This document shows, in pieces, positions 34,780 to 44,313 of a stretch of 53,963 nucleotides of DNA. Location of the stretch: the NCBI GenBank assembly GCA_015661405.1, contig JACWMK010000020.1:1-53963 (forward strand). Reading direction: 5' to 3'. Source of the stretch: Methanobacterium sp. (GTDB lineage Archaea > Methanobacteriota > Methanobacteria > Methanobacteriales > Methanobacteriaceae). Numbering within the stretch: position 1 is the stretch's first letter; every line of letters starts with the position of its first letter. The position numbers and the translations under genes are program-made. The notes beneath the pieces were generated by a model that was not told the DNA's origin, ran no database searches, and was given only the letters and a program-made list of their open reading frames with translations.

Positions 34780-35170
34780 ATCAATTAAAAATTTCTTTTT
34801 TTTTTTAATTCCATTTTTTTTTTTTACACTTGACAATATATTTCTACTTCGTCATCCAACTTTACAGAGGTGGCCATATTTACAAAATCTGAATAAATAT
34901 CACATCTATAAATAACATTCAGATAGGGCTTTGAAATCGATAAAGAAATATATTAGCTAGAATATCAAGTACAAAAAAAATAACTGTTTCATTATTTAAT
35001 GTTGATTTTCACATTTTTTTTACACTGGAAATGTACGACTAAATATTTGTTTAATTTAAATTTTGAATTCAAAATGAAAAGATCAGTACATATTAAAATT
35101 AACAATTTCTTAAAAAAATCACATTCAATATATATTTAAAAAAATTTATATAAAAAAAATGAAAATTAAA

Positions 35171-35318
35171 CGTTCTCTGGTGGAATCCATCTTCCTTTGT
35201 AATGGAAATCAATTCGACTCATCAAGAAAAAATAACCTTCAGATAGTATGCATTTCATACATACCAGTTTCAATTCTCACAGGCCAAATATTACCAGGAA
35301 CAGTTTTATTAAATTTTG
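35171..35318 (+). repeat. Repeat relic, copy 3 (damaged)
   Basis: Matches 33809-33957 along its length (TTCTCTGGTGGAATCCAT, AATGGAAATCAATTC, CATTTCATACATACC, CAGGCCAAATATTACCAGGA) but carries changes that break the frame around TTCAGATAG. It sits in the otherwise gene-free stretch 34780-35524, which is AT-rich with long T runs. Confidence 0.6.
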
Positions 35319-35524
35319 TTTTTTAAATTTAAAGATTTATTTAGACTATTATGTGATATTAAATATCATATAATTACATTAGCAGTTTTTAAATACATAA
35401 TAGCTGAATTTAGATATTCCAAGTTATAAAAAGTTTTTTAATATCTATTTTGAAAATTTTTACTTAAAAAAAAATATCAGTAAAAATAGAATAATTTTTA
35501 TAATTAAAATTAAAATTAATAATC

Positions 35525-35920
35525 ATGATAAAAGATCTAACTGCCCAGGATATTATGATCAAAAAAGTTCATGTCACTTCACCCACTGATTTAATTGCAG
35601 CAGCCAAACTCAAAATGATGCGAAGTAATATCGGAGCACTGCCAGTATTGAATGATTCAAAAAAGCTGGTGGGCATTATAACACATCGAGACATATTACT
35701 TGCCGGAGGAGAAGCATTAGGACTTAAAGTAGGAGATCTAATGACTAAAGACTTGGTAATTGCAGAATTAGATACTCCCATAATGGAAATTACGCAGATA
35801 ATGGCAGATAAAGGTTATCAAAGAATTCCAGTAGCAAATGAGGGAGACTTAGTAGGGCTAATAACTCAAAGCTCCCTTATACGAGCACTAGCAGGTTTAA
35901 AATTAAAAAAAATGTGTTAA
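35525..35920 (+). CDS. Protein of two CBS domains
   Basis: 131 residues, two tandem CBS motifs (about 4-62, VHVTSPTDLIAAAKLKM ... LPVLNDSKKLVGIITHRDIL; about 66-125, MTKDLVIAELDTPIMEI ... IPVANEGDLVGLITQSSLIR). Pairs of CBS domains bind adenosine nucleotides or SAM and regulate partner proteins. It is a stand-alone protein. It converges with the methanogenesis marker 8 gene, 11 bp apart, so the partner is not given by the context. Confidence 0.9.
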   Translation: MIKDLTAQDIMIKKVHVTSPTDLIAAAKLKMMRSNIGALPVLNDSKKLVGIITHRDILLAGGEALGLKVGDLMTKDLVIAELDTPIMEITQIMADKGYQRIPVANEGDLVGLITQSSLIRALAGLKLKKMC

Positions 35921-35931
35921 AATTTAATGTT

Positions 35932-36783
35932 TTAAATTAATGGTTTAGGTATCTTAGCATCCTCCTTTTCCTTCAAACCACCAATCTTATCAATTCTTCT
36001 TTTAAGAAATTTTTTTCCATCTTCTGATATTCCAAATATAGGTATACAGTCACCAGCTTTAAAGAAGCCTTGATTTACACCCATATCTCGAAGGTATTTA
36101 GATGCACAACCCGTTACAACATCTGCATACTCTAATATAATCTTAGCGTCTTCCTCAGAAACCCCACTAGCATGCGCTACAAATATGTAAACTTTAACAT
36201 CCTCATGCTGCTTTTCAATTTCTCTAATTCTCTTCACATCATCTGCAGAGACAACAGTAACAGCTATCCTTTTATAACCCATATCAATAGCCTTTAAGAC
36301 TCCTTGAATCTGATTTATCCCCGCATTTTCTGGATCAAGAACATTCTCTTCTCCTAAAAATTCTATAATAACAGAAATAGGAGTAGTAGTGATTAAACCT
36401 GAAACTCTACCCCCAACACCCTGCATAAGTTCCGGATCAGTTATGATAACGGTTCCACAACCTTCACTAACAGTAACAGCACAATCAATAAGTTCATCCT
36501 CTAATAACGTGCTCAGTGTTTCTGAAACTCCAAAAGATAAGAAATCACGCATTTTTAAAGTTCTATTTTCAGTGCACATTCCAAAATCTTTTACCCTAAA
36601 TTCAATATTCTCTTTTACATTTTCACGTGTAAGTTTTTTAATTCCACGGTATTTATCAAATATGGGACAATAATCAATTTGTGGCTCACCAACCTCCACC
36701 ACTACCCCATTTCTAATAACCACCCTAGTTTTACCTACTGCTTCAATAACATGTTCATCTTCGTTTGACATAAAATTTTTCAC
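35932..36783 (-). CDS. Methanogenesis marker protein 8 (DUF2099)
   Basis: 283 residues. Matches the marker-8 family found in nearly all methanogens: EAVGKTRVVIRNGVVVEVGE, IDYCPIFDKYRGI, TVSEGCGTVIITDPELMQGV, ITTTPISVIIEFLGEENVLD, IFVAHASGVSEEDAKII, VTGCASKYLRDMG. The role is not established; such markers are suspected in methyl-coenzyme M reductase maturation or other methanogen-specific steps. The start is ATG 36783, or ATG 36771 four codons later. It is a single gene, preceded by 1.2 kb of non-coding DNA. Confidence 0.9.
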   Translation of the reverse strand: MKNFMSNEDEHVIEAVGKTRVVIRNGVVVEVGEPQIDYCPIFDKYRGIKKLTRENVKENIEFRVKDFGMCTENRTLKMRDFLSFGVSETLSTLLEDELIDCAVTVSEGCGTVIITDPELMQGVGGRVSGLITTTPISVIIEFLGEENVLDPENAGINQIQGVLKAIDMGYKRIAVTVVSADDVKRIREIEKQHEDVKVYIFVAHASGVSEEDAKIILEYADVVTGCASKYLRDMGVNQGFFKAGDCIPIFGISEDGKKFLKRRIDKIGGLKEKEDAKIPKPLI

Positions 36784-36969
36784 CTAAAAAATTTTTTAAA
36801 AAAAAATTATTTTTCAAATGTTTATAATATTATAATATATTGAACATATAAATTCATAAAATCAGCTACTTTTTTTGATAACTTTTTTTATTTAAATTCT
36901 TCAACTATTAATTGTAAAACTGCAAATTTATTCACCAATTTTTTACATAAGAAAATTCTTTACATCTTT

Positions 36970-37050
36970 ACTTTAAAGGTAAAGTAATACTTTCATTAAA
37001 GAAATTTTTAAATTATAAAAATTGTTAAGGTACCGTTAAGGGTACTTTAA
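36970..37050. promoter_or_regulatory. Two inverted repeats in the marker-8 to tRNA gap
   Basis: ACTTTA-AAGG-TAAAGT (36970-36985) and TTAA-G-GTACC, spacer GTTAAG, GGTAC-T-TTAA (37025-37050). The second is a 9-pair inverted repeat with one mismatch, operator-sized. They lie 190-270 bp from the marker-8 start, with no gene close on the other side, so the target is unclear. Confidence 0.4.
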
Positions 37051-37325
37051 GGAATCTGAAAAAGAAATAATAGACATTATTTTAATGTTTATCGCATTCA
37101 CAATACCCGGTTTCTCGAATTTTTTTATTTTGATTTTTTACATTCAATAGTAATACTTTATCCTAAATTATTCCAAAAAATTTTTTTTATATTTCTTCAT
37201 TTTAACGATCCCAGCAAAGCAAAATTCCTCAAATCTATGATCTATATTTCTATCATTAAAAATATACTTCATTTTAAATAAATTAAATCTAAAAAAAACC
37301 TTTTTAGATAAATGTCATTGTTTTT

Positions 37326-37376
37326 ACTGCTTGGTTGGCGTAAACAGGCCCGTCAGACCAAACTGCAATAGCCAGT
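37326..37376 (+). ncRNA. Candidate structured RNA: GC-rich hairpins in an AT-rich gap
   Basis: TTGGT-TGGCG (37331-37340) pairs with CGTCA-G-ACCAA (37351-37361) around a ten-base loop (TAAACAGGCC), ten pairs including one G-T, with one bulged G. A second small hairpin follows (ACTG/CAGT, 37362-37376). The segment is about 50% GC against about 20-25% around it, the signature by which small RNAs were first found in AT-rich archaea. There is no open frame. Strand is a guess. Confidence 0.4.
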
Positions 37377-37904
37377 CATCCACAAGAATTAATCCTTTAA
37401 TTTTAACTAAACACCCATCTTAAAGCCACTCTGAATCTTTATAAAATAAATGTTTTGCAAGTTTCAAAATCCAAAATCTTACAAACTCTCCTTTATACTA
37501 TATACATTACGCGTATGACACATTGCTTAACATGCTCGGAAATACATTTAAATCCTTAATATTTTGTTAATAATGATATAATCAGCTGAAATATCTTATT
37601 TTTCATGAATTTACAAATAAAAAAAAATAGAAGAAAATTCAATATATTAATTCATATCTCGAATAAGATCTGTAACGAAAATTTACACTAGAAAACCTTG
37701 TATAGTACGGAACTTAAAAGAGAATAAAAAACATCCTGGGAATAAACCAAACATTTACATAGACAAATAGAAAAACAAATCAACAGCCAATAACTTTTAC
37801 AATCTACTTATTAGTAATTTATTTAACACATTTTCAACTACAGAATTAAATATTATAAATCAATAAATAGTATATAATAATATGATTTTAAGAATCATAT
37901 CTAC

Positions 37905-37959
37905 AGGATTACTAACCCCAAATTAATAATAATATTATATTTATAATATTAGTAATCCT
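37905..37959 (+). terminator. Long nested palindrome followed by T run
   Basis: AGGATTACTAA (37905-37915) pairs with TTAGTAATCCT (37949-37959), and inside it TAATATTATA-TT-TATAATATTA is a perfect 10-bp repeat. Together they make a cruciform-like stem of about 18 pairs followed by TTTTTC. It could end a transcript running through 37.0-37.9 kb, such as the candidate RNA, or insulate the tRNA promoter. Confidence 0.45.
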
Positions 37960-38016
37960 TTTTCTAAATAATCGATAGAAAGCTTTAAATTAAATAAAAT
38001 CTGATGTCATATAAGC

Positions 38017-38130
<114 letters not shown>

Positions 38131-38279
38131 CTCAAAACTAACTATTTTTTTTAAAATAAAATAATAACACTTAAACAATTTTTTGATATCTGAAATAAAT
38201 AAAAAAAATGAATTTATAAAAATTCATACTATCCATCACTATTATATAATAATATAACGGGTTATAACAACTTTTTAAT

Positions 38280-39350
38280 ATGAATAATCAGTTGGAAGTT
38301 TATAATATGGAAGACACTTATGAACGCTCTATCTCAGGCGAAATCACCAAAGATGATGCTTTAAAGCTGGTGAATTCTAATCCATTTGATTTATTCAATG
38401 TGGCCAATCAACTCCGTGAGGAGATAGTGGGAGAGGAAGTCACTTTTGTCGTTAACAGAAATATAGATATCACTGATCAATGTCTGATTAAATGTGGTTT
38501 TTGCTCCTTCAGAGATAGTATCGGATATAATATGACAACAGAAGAAATATTACGAGATATTAGAGAAGCAGTTAATGTTGGAGCTACTGAAATATGCTTA
38601 TTTGGTGGCGTAACACCTGAAATGACTGTTGAATATTATTGTAACTTAATCAGTACCATCAAAACAAACTATAATATTGACATTCATGGATTATCACCTG
38701 TGGAAGTTTTTCATGCGGCAAAAACATCAGAGTTAACTATTAAAGAATCATTAAAAGCCTTAAAAGAATCTGGATTAGATACTATGACTGGTGCATCGGC
38801 TGAAATCCTTGTGGATTCAGTTAGAGCTAAAATATGTCCCAATAAAGTTTCTACAGCAGAATGGGTTAATGTTATAAAAGAAGCTCATAAAATGGGTATT
38901 CCCACGACATCAACTATTATGTATGGTACGGTAGAGACTTGGGAAGATCGTATTAATCATCTTTTAATATTGCGTGATATACAGCGTGAAACCCATGGGT
39001 TCACGGAACTGGTTCCTATGACTTTTCTAAATCAAAATAATATTTTAGGCATGCAATTAAAAGGTTCTAGTGGATTGGATGACTTAAAAGTACATGCAAT
39101 TGCTAGAATCATCTTGGGTAAGGATATACCAAATATTCAAGCATCCTGGATAAAATTAGGGATAAGAATGGCTCAACTAGCTTTATGTTGCGGAGCCAAT
39201 GATCTGGGTGGTACCATGATGGAAGATAAGATATCTATAGCTGCAGGAGCATCCTATGGTGAACATTTACCTCGTGAAGAAATGTTTAAAGTTATAACTG
39301 CCATCGATCGCATGCCTGTAGAACGTAACACTCTCTATCAGCGCGTTTAA
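38280..39350 (+). CDS. cofH: CofH, 5-amino-6-(D-ribitylamino)uracil-tyrosine 4-hydroxyphenyl transferase
   Basis: 356 residues, radical SAM enzyme of F420 chromophore (F0) synthesis, joining the tyrosine-derived ring to the ribityl uracil with CofG. The cluster motif is C68-x3-C72-x2-C75 (QCLIKCGFCSF). Other family marks: EICLFGGVTPEMTVEYY, STIMYGTVETWEDR, ELVPMTFLNQNN, IQASWIKLG, and CGANDLGGTMMEDKISIAAG. ATG 38280 is used; ATG 38307 (MEDTYERSI) is an alternative. The TATA-like TTATATAATAATATAA lies about 30 bp upstream, so the message is nearly leaderless. Confidence 0.92.
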   Translation: MNNQLEVYNMEDTYERSISGEITKDDALKLVNSNPFDLFNVANQLREEIVGEEVTFVVNRNIDITDQCLIKCGFCSFRDSIGYNMTTEEILRDIREAVNVGATEICLFGGVTPEMTVEYYCNLISTIKTNYNIDIHGLSPVEVFHAAKTSELTIKESLKALKESGLDTMTGASAEILVDSVRAKICPNKVSTAEWVNVIKEAHKMGIPTTSTIMYGTVETWEDRINHLLILRDIQRETHGFTELVPMTFLNQNNILGMQLKGSSGLDDLKVHAIARIILGKDIPNIQASWIKLGIRMAQLALCCGANDLGGTMMEDKISIAAGASYGEHLPREEMFKVITAIDRMPVERNTLYQRV

Positions 39351-39387
39351 ACTTTTACTAATTTTTCAAGTATATTTTCTGATTATT

Positions 39388-39570
39388 TTAAAAATACCTC
39401 ATTCTTATTAAATTGAAACTTATAGCACCTGCATATAATCCTATACGTAGATAAGGACTTATTGAATCAAATACAGATCCAATTAGTAGTGAAATACCCA
39501 TTACAATATGTACTATTCTATTCTTCTTATCAGAAAAGTAAGATTTTAATCCTTGAACTATTCTTTTCAA
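39388..39570 (-). CDS. Small membrane protein
   Basis: 60 residues from TTG 39570, which has a perfect GGAGG eleven bases ahead. A basic N-terminus (KRIVQGLKSYFSDKKNR) leads to two short hydrophobic segments (about 20-34 and 40-52), ending in a basic FNLIRMRYF. The RBS and composition argue for a real gene. Function unknown. It converges with cofH. Confidence 0.6.
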   Translation of the reverse strand: MKRIVQGLKSYFSDKKNRIVHIVMGISLLIGSVFDSISPYLRIGLYAGAISFNLIRMRYF

Positions 39571-39696
39571 TAATATTATTCCTCCTAAATAACCATTTAA
39601 TATAACAAATTAATTTTAAATATATCAAATTTTGATATATATAATTATAGAATACTCATCCTTATAAAATTTTTTATAAAAAAAATATCAAAACAT

Positions 39697-39720
39697 TTGA
39701 GACATACACTTCAAGTGTAA
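39697..39720. repeat. Direct repeat with palindrome ACACTTCAAGTGT, copy 1
   Basis: TTGAGACAT directly followed by ACACTTCAAGTGT and AA; the identical 24 bases recur at 40198-40221, with weaker similarity continuing (TTA, TTCATC). The 13-nt palindrome inside is operator-like. Between the copies (39721-40197) I found no gene to defend: a 76-codon hydrophobic frame on the minus strand (39762-39992) has no ribosome binding site and reads as AT-rich chance. Confidence 0.5.
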
Positions 39721-40197
39721 ATTAATTCATCTAATGTGAAAAAAATTAAAAAAAAATCAATCTAACAAGAATATAACCCAGACAATAAAATAAAGAACCA
39801 AAATATCTTAAAAACCAAAATACACTGAATAAGAAGTGCTAAAAAACAAATCAAATTGAATTTAATTAATTTTAGATTAAAAAAAAATATAATGAACAAA
39901 ATCAATAATATAAATGTCAAGTTTTTATTAAAATAGATAATTATAAAAATGTTTATCAGAAAAAAAGTAATTTTCAATATTTTTGCTATCACTATATAGA
40001 GCGACCTATCAGAATTTCCAATACCAGATATTAATCCAGTTTTCCACTAAAACGTGCTTATATTTAATTAATAACCTAAAATTTCCTACTAAAATCCTTT
40101 AAATATCCTTAAATGCACTTTAATACGGATAAAATCAGTAGCAATACCATAAATAGTTATAAAAATATTAGGGTCCTATAAAATAATCAAAAAGTTA

Positions 40198-40221
40198 TTG
40201 AGACATACACTTCAAGTGTAA
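40198..40221. repeat. Direct repeat with palindrome ACACTTCAAGTGT, copy 2
   Basis: Identical over 24 bases to 39697-39720. It lies about 290 bp upstream of glnA, beyond the core promoter. Palindrome at 40207-40219. Confidence 0.5.
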
Positions 40222-40446
40222 CTTAGTTCATCATTTGTGTAAAATATCATTATATGATAAATATTTTCAAAATGAAATTCTATTATAATATTATTCTAAT
40301 ATTATAAATTCAATACATGAAGGCTAAAAACCCGGAATAATAATTAAAATCATAGTTTAAGTTCTAAAAAATTCTCTTAAAATTATTTTCTATCCATAAT
40401 ATAATTAATTAAGAACTATTTACAAAACATTTATATACAATTAAAA

Positions 40447-40460
40447 GGAAACTTCTTTCC
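40447..40460. promoter_or_regulatory. NrpR operator in the glnA promoter
   Basis: GGAA-ACTTCT-TTCC is an exact match to the GGAA-N6-TTCC operator of NrpR known from methanococci and Methanobacteriales. It begins about 10 bases after the TATA box (TTTATATA, about 40431-40438), so bound NrpR would block transcription start, and 2-oxoglutarate would relieve it under nitrogen limitation. The repressor gene itself follows glnA. Confidence 0.85.
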
Positions 40461-40508
40461 GGTATAAATTAGCTAAATATTCTAGAATAATTTAGGAGAT
40501 TAAAGAAA

Positions 40509-41834
40509 ATGCCAAGCAAGGATGAAATAATAGAACAAGTACAAGAAAATGACGTAGAATTTATCCGGTTATGGTTCACTGACCTAAATGGTATACTAAA
40601 AAGCTTCGCCATTACCCAAGATGAACTAGAAACTGCACTTGATCAAGGTATGGGATTCGATGGATCCAGCATCACCGGTTTTCAAGATATTGAAGAATCC
40701 GACATGATAGCCATGCCCGATATGAATACATTCAATATCCTCCCATGGAGACCAAAAGAAAAAGCAGTAGCTCGTATGATTTGTGACGTTCAAATACCCG
40801 GAGGAGACCCTTACGAAGGAGACCCCCGTTACATTCTAAAAAGAGCCCTAACAAAAATGGAAAAAATGGGCTTCGACCACTTCTACGTTGGACCCGAACT
40901 CGAATACTTCTATTTCGCCTCACCCGAATGCCCTGAACCTATAGATCAAGGAGGATACTTCGACCTCACACCATTAGACATGGCCTCAGACCTAAGAAGA
41001 GAAACAGTCTTATCACTAAAAAAACTGGGTATAGGAGTAGAATACTCTCACCACGAAGTAGCACCATCCCAACACGAAATTGACATGAGATACGATGACG
41101 CTTTAAAAATGGCCGACAATATGGTAACCTACAGGTTAACCGTTAAAGAAATCGCCACTAAATACGGTTTATACGCCACCTTCATGCCCAAACCATTATT
41201 CGGAGAAAATGGTTCCGGAATGCACGTCCACCAATCACTATTCAAAGGAAAAAGTAACGCATTCTACAATGCAGAAGATGAATACAATCTCTCAGATGAC
41301 GCTAAAGCATACATTGGAGGAGTTTTAAAGTATTCACCCGAAATGGTCAGCCTACTCGCACCATGGATTAACTCATACAAACGACTAGTACCCGGATTCG
41401 AAGCACCAGTATACATTGCCTGGTCCCGAAGAAATCGTTCCGCATTAATCCGCGTACCACTCTACCAACCCGGAAAAGAAGGTGCAACCAGAATGGAATT
41501 AAGATGCCCCGACCCCTCCGGTAACCCCTACTTACAACTAGCCGTCATGCTCACCGCAGGACTTAAAGGAATAGAAGAAGGTAATGAAATACCCAACCCT
41601 ATGGAATTAAACCTCTACAACTTAAATGAAAAAGAGAGGAAAGCCAAAGGAGTTGAAGCTTTACCAGGTTCCTTAGAAGAAGCAATAGCCCGAACAGAAA
41701 AATCAGAATTAGTTAAAGAAACACTCGGTTCACACAGCTTCGAAAGATTCATCGCCCTTAAGAAAAAAGAATGCGAAGAATACAGACTACAAGTAACCCC
41801 TTGGGAACTCGAGAAATATTATCACATTCTATAA
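40509..41834 (+). CDS. glnA: Glutamine synthetase type I
   Basis: 441 residues. Makes glutamine from glutamate, ammonia and ATP, and is the main ammonia-assimilating enzyme at low nitrogen. Seen: MGFDGSSITGFQDIEESDM (Asp-50-type latch), FYVGPELEYF (metal ligands), YSHHEVAPSQHEID, GSGMHVHQS, and PLYQPGKEGATRMELRCPDP, ending at YHIL. It belongs to the GSI-alpha type, and I see no adenylylation-site Tyr motif. RBS GGAGA lies about 12 bp before the ATG. An NrpR operator is in the promoter, a terminator hairpin follows, and nrpR is next on the same strand. Confidence 0.97.
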   Translation: MPSKDEIIEQVQENDVEFIRLWFTDLNGILKSFAITQDELETALDQGMGFDGSSITGFQDIEESDMIAMPDMNTFNILPWRPKEKAVARMICDVQIPGGDPYEGDPRYILKRALTKMEKMGFDHFYVGPELEYFYFASPECPEPIDQGGYFDLTPLDMASDLRRETVLSLKKLGIGVEYSHHEVAPSQHEIDMRYDDALKMADNMVTYRLTVKEIATKYGLYATFMPKPLFGENGSGMHVHQSLFKGKSNAFYNAEDEYNLSDDAKAYIGGVLKYSPEMVSLLAPWINSYKRLVPGFEAPVYIAWSRRNRSALIRVPLYQPGKEGATRMELRCPDPSGNPYLQLAVMLTAGLKGIEEGNEIPNPMELNLYNLNEKERKAKGVEALPGSLEEAIARTEKSELVKETLGSHSFERFIALKKKECEEYRLQVTPWELEKYYHIL

Positions 41835-41861
41835 ATTAAAAAAAAATATTAAGTCACTTAA

Positions 41862-41904
41862 TGGACACTATACAAGAATTGTGTCCACTCTATTATTTTT
41901 TTTT
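41862..41904 (+). terminator. Terminator hairpin of glnA
   Basis: TGGACAC (41862-41868) pairs with GTGTCCA (41881-41887), followed by CTCTATTA and a T9 run. It lies between the glnA stop and nrpR, so the two genes are probably transcribed mostly separately. Confidence 0.6.
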
Positions 41905-41982
41905 GACTTAAAAATAAAAATTAATTACCATAATAAAATTAATAATTATTCAGAAAATTTATTTTTCTAAGGTGTAAATAAG

Positions 41983-43686
41983 ATGCCTGAAGAAACTGAT
42001 CGTAAAATGATGGAGATTTTGAGAATTCTAGCTGACCGTGAAGAAATTCTCGGAGCCAAAACCATAGCTGAAGAACTCAAAAGAAAAGGTTACGACCTCG
42101 GAGAAAGAGCCGTAAGATATCATATGCGTATCCTAGATGAAAAAGGGTTCACTGAACGCCAAGGATATGCCGGCAGGGAAATAACCGAAAAAGGATTAAA
42201 AGAATTAGATAAAGGCCTCATCTATGATCAAGTTGACTTCATATTCAGCAAATTTGAGGATATGATCTATAAAACCACCCTAAACCCGCAAAACGGTAGA
42301 GGAAACGTTGTAGTGAATACATCTACCTTCCCTTACAATGAAGAAGTTATAGACATCATCAAAGAAGTTTTCGGACATGGCGTAGCTGTAAGTCCCTATA
42401 TAAGAATCAACACTCCACACGGTGAAAACAAAGAACAAGAATATGTAAAATTGGATACCATCTGCGGAACCACCATAGATGGAATGTTACTCAAACAAGG
42501 AATACCAGTTATTCCACAGTACGGTGGACTCGTAAAAATTGAAGATTACACTCCCATCAGATTCACAGAACTAATAGCATACAAAAAAACATCTATGACA
42601 CCTTTAGAAGCATTCACCGATAGGGAAATGACTTCAGTACTCCAAGTAGTGCGAGAAGGAACAGGACTTATACCTGCAAACTTCCGTTTAATACCACAAA
42701 GCGCCCGATTAAAAGCAGTAAAAACCTTCCAGGATATGAATAAAATCGGAGTATCCGGATTGATTAAGATTGGTGAAAGTGGAGAATCCGTACTAGGAAT
42801 TCCAGTCGCTGATGACATGGTAGGTATCGCTGTTATAGGTGGCATAAGTCCATTATGTGCTGCAAAAGAAGCTGGATTTAAAGTAGATATAAAGTTAGCT
42901 GAAAATACAGTGGAATTTTCAACTATGAACAGCATCACCCCACCTGAACCTATATTAAAAGCAACAGGTCCTGAAACCACTGCTAAAGTTAAATTTTTTC
43001 TCAGCAAAGCCTGGAATCTTATCTATAATGTAGATTTCGATCTGGAAACCCATGAAGGCAAAGTTATAATCAATATCTCCCAAGTAAAAAATGAAGACTT
43101 GGAAGATGCATTAGATATCTTCAATCAAGTAATGTCCACTAAACCAGAATATAGTATCAGTAAATACTATCAAACCATACCTCACCTTGAAGATGGTAAA
43201 ACGAGTATTGCAACTGTTTGCAGTTTAACTATAGATGGCATATTAAACAAAAATAGTATACCCTCTGCACCCCAATATGGGGGAATACTCGAAACCGACC
43301 CCAAGACACCCCGATTTATAGAACTCACCGCGTATAGTGGATCATCCCTTGATCCTCATGAAATATACTTATCTAAAGGCATGACTTCTGTATTAGCTGC
43401 ATTAAAGAATAATGGAAGAATATTAGCTAGTTTAAAGGAAATACCATACATCGCCCGACCCGATGCACTGAATATTTTAGAAGGAATCCAGGAAGCAGGA
43501 TTCTCCATTCTAAAAGTAGGCAAACCCAGTGAACTCATCTACAATGCCATAGTCGAACGCTACCACGCCGGTATAGTAACACCCGGAGGCTTAAATCCAA
43601 TAGCCGCAATTAAAGAAGCAAATATTCACGTGGAAGCTAAAGCAGTGGAAACAATGATGGATTTAAACCAAATGGAAGAATTCTAA
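41983..43686 (+). CDS. nrpR: Nitrogen regulator NrpR (two NRD domains)
   Basis: 567 residues. An N-terminal winged helix (about 5-72, ILRILADREEILGAKTIAEEL ... RAVRYHMRILDEKGFTE) is followed by two homologous NRD repeats (about 80-310 and 335-560). Each has a DGMLLKQGIPVIPQYGG- or DGILNKNSIPSAPQYGG-type segment and a DPHEIYLSKGMTSVL-type segment. It represses nitrogen genes by binding GGAA-N6-TTCC, and 2-oxoglutarate releases it. RBS AAGGTG lies before the ATG. The link to glnA is conserved; its own promoter shows no full operator. Confidence 0.93.
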   Translation: MPEETDRKMMEILRILADREEILGAKTIAEELKRKGYDLGERAVRYHMRILDEKGFTERQGYAGREITEKGLKELDKGLIYDQVDFIFSKFEDMIYKTTLNPQNGRGNVVVNTSTFPYNEEVIDIIKEVFGHGVAVSPYIRINTPHGENKEQEYVKLDTICGTTIDGMLLKQGIPVIPQYGGLVKIEDYTPIRFTELIAYKKTSMTPLEAFTDREMTSVLQVVREGTGLIPANFRLIPQSARLKAVKTFQDMNKIGVSGLIKIGESGESVLGIPVADDMVGIAVIGGISPLCAAKEAGFKVDIKLAENTVEFSTMNSITPPEPILKATGPETTAKVKFFLSKAWNLIYNVDFDLETHEGKVIINISQVKNEDLEDALDIFNQVMSTKPEYSISKYYQTIPHLEDGKTSIATVCSLTIDGILNKNSIPSAPQYGGILETDPKTPRFIELTAYSGSSLDPHEIYLSKGMTSVLAALKNNGRILASLKEIPYIARPDALNILEGIQEAGFSILKVGKPSELIYNAIVERYHAGIVTPGGLNPIAAIKEANIHVEAKAVETMMDLNQMEEF

Positions 43687-43693
43687 CCTAATT

Positions 43694-44185
43694 TTATTTT
43701 ATAAACCTATCATCCGACTTCTTATTAACCGCTCCATGATACTTATCCTCAAACCAACCAATACATAATTCTTCACCCTCACCCTTATCAAAATGAGGAA
43801 TATAAGGTTTCAAGTCAAGTAACGGTGTACCATCCACAATATCAACATTAGAAATATGTAAAATATTACCATCCACCTTTATAAGACGGACCACTGATAA
43901 ACCAATAGGATTAGGACGCTTCGGAGCCCTAGTCGCAAACACACCATGCAATTTATCATCCAAAAACGGTTTAACACGCAAAGAATATCCATTTGACAAG
44001 TGAAGATGATAAATAAGCATAATATGCGAAAATTCCTCCAAATCCATAAGACCATCCACATACTCCTCATCAATATGAATTTCACCCTTAACACCACAAG
44101 CACCAATAGGTTGAATAGGCATGCCTTCTAAAGTTTTAAACGGAGATTTTATAATCCCAATGGGTTTATACTTAATTAAATCCAC
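43694..44185 (-). CDS. TsaA/TrmO-like tRNA methyltransferase
   Basis: 163 residues, the full length of the TsaA (UPF0066) domain. Seen: YKPIGIIKSPFKTLEGMPIQ, EFSHIMLIYHLHLS, VFATRAPKRPNPIGLSVVRL and the closing DIVDGTPLLDLKPYIPHFD. In bacteria TrmO uses SAM to N6-methylate t6A37 in tRNA; the archaeal role is inferred from that. GTG 44185 with RBS GGTGAAG is the start. It ends 7 bp from the convergent nrpR gene. Confidence 0.85.
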   Translation of the reverse strand: MDLIKYKPIGIIKSPFKTLEGMPIQPIGACGVKGEIHIDEEYVDGLMDLEEFSHIMLIYHLHLSNGYSLRVKPFLDDKLHGVFATRAPKRPNPIGLSVVRLIKVDGNILHISNVDIVDGTPLLDLKPYIPHFDKGEGEELCIGWFEDKYHGAVNKKSDDRFIK

Positions 44186-44313
44186 TTTTCTTCACCTTCT
44201 ATAAAAAAATTTTTTTATAATTTATTTTCGATACGTAATTAACAACATAACATATACAAATGTTTTAATGGAATTAGTTACATATAAAGTAATATTAAAC
44301 GAGGTGATATAAG

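Noticed and set aside
39762..39992. 76-codon hydrophobic minus-strand frame
   Set aside because: Ile/Phe/Leu-rich translation expected from A+T-only DNA; GTG start without ribosome binding site and no homologue recognised.
42546..43007. 153-codon minus-strand frame within nrpR
   Set aside because: Antisense to a well-recognised NRD domain gene; low-complexity shadow.
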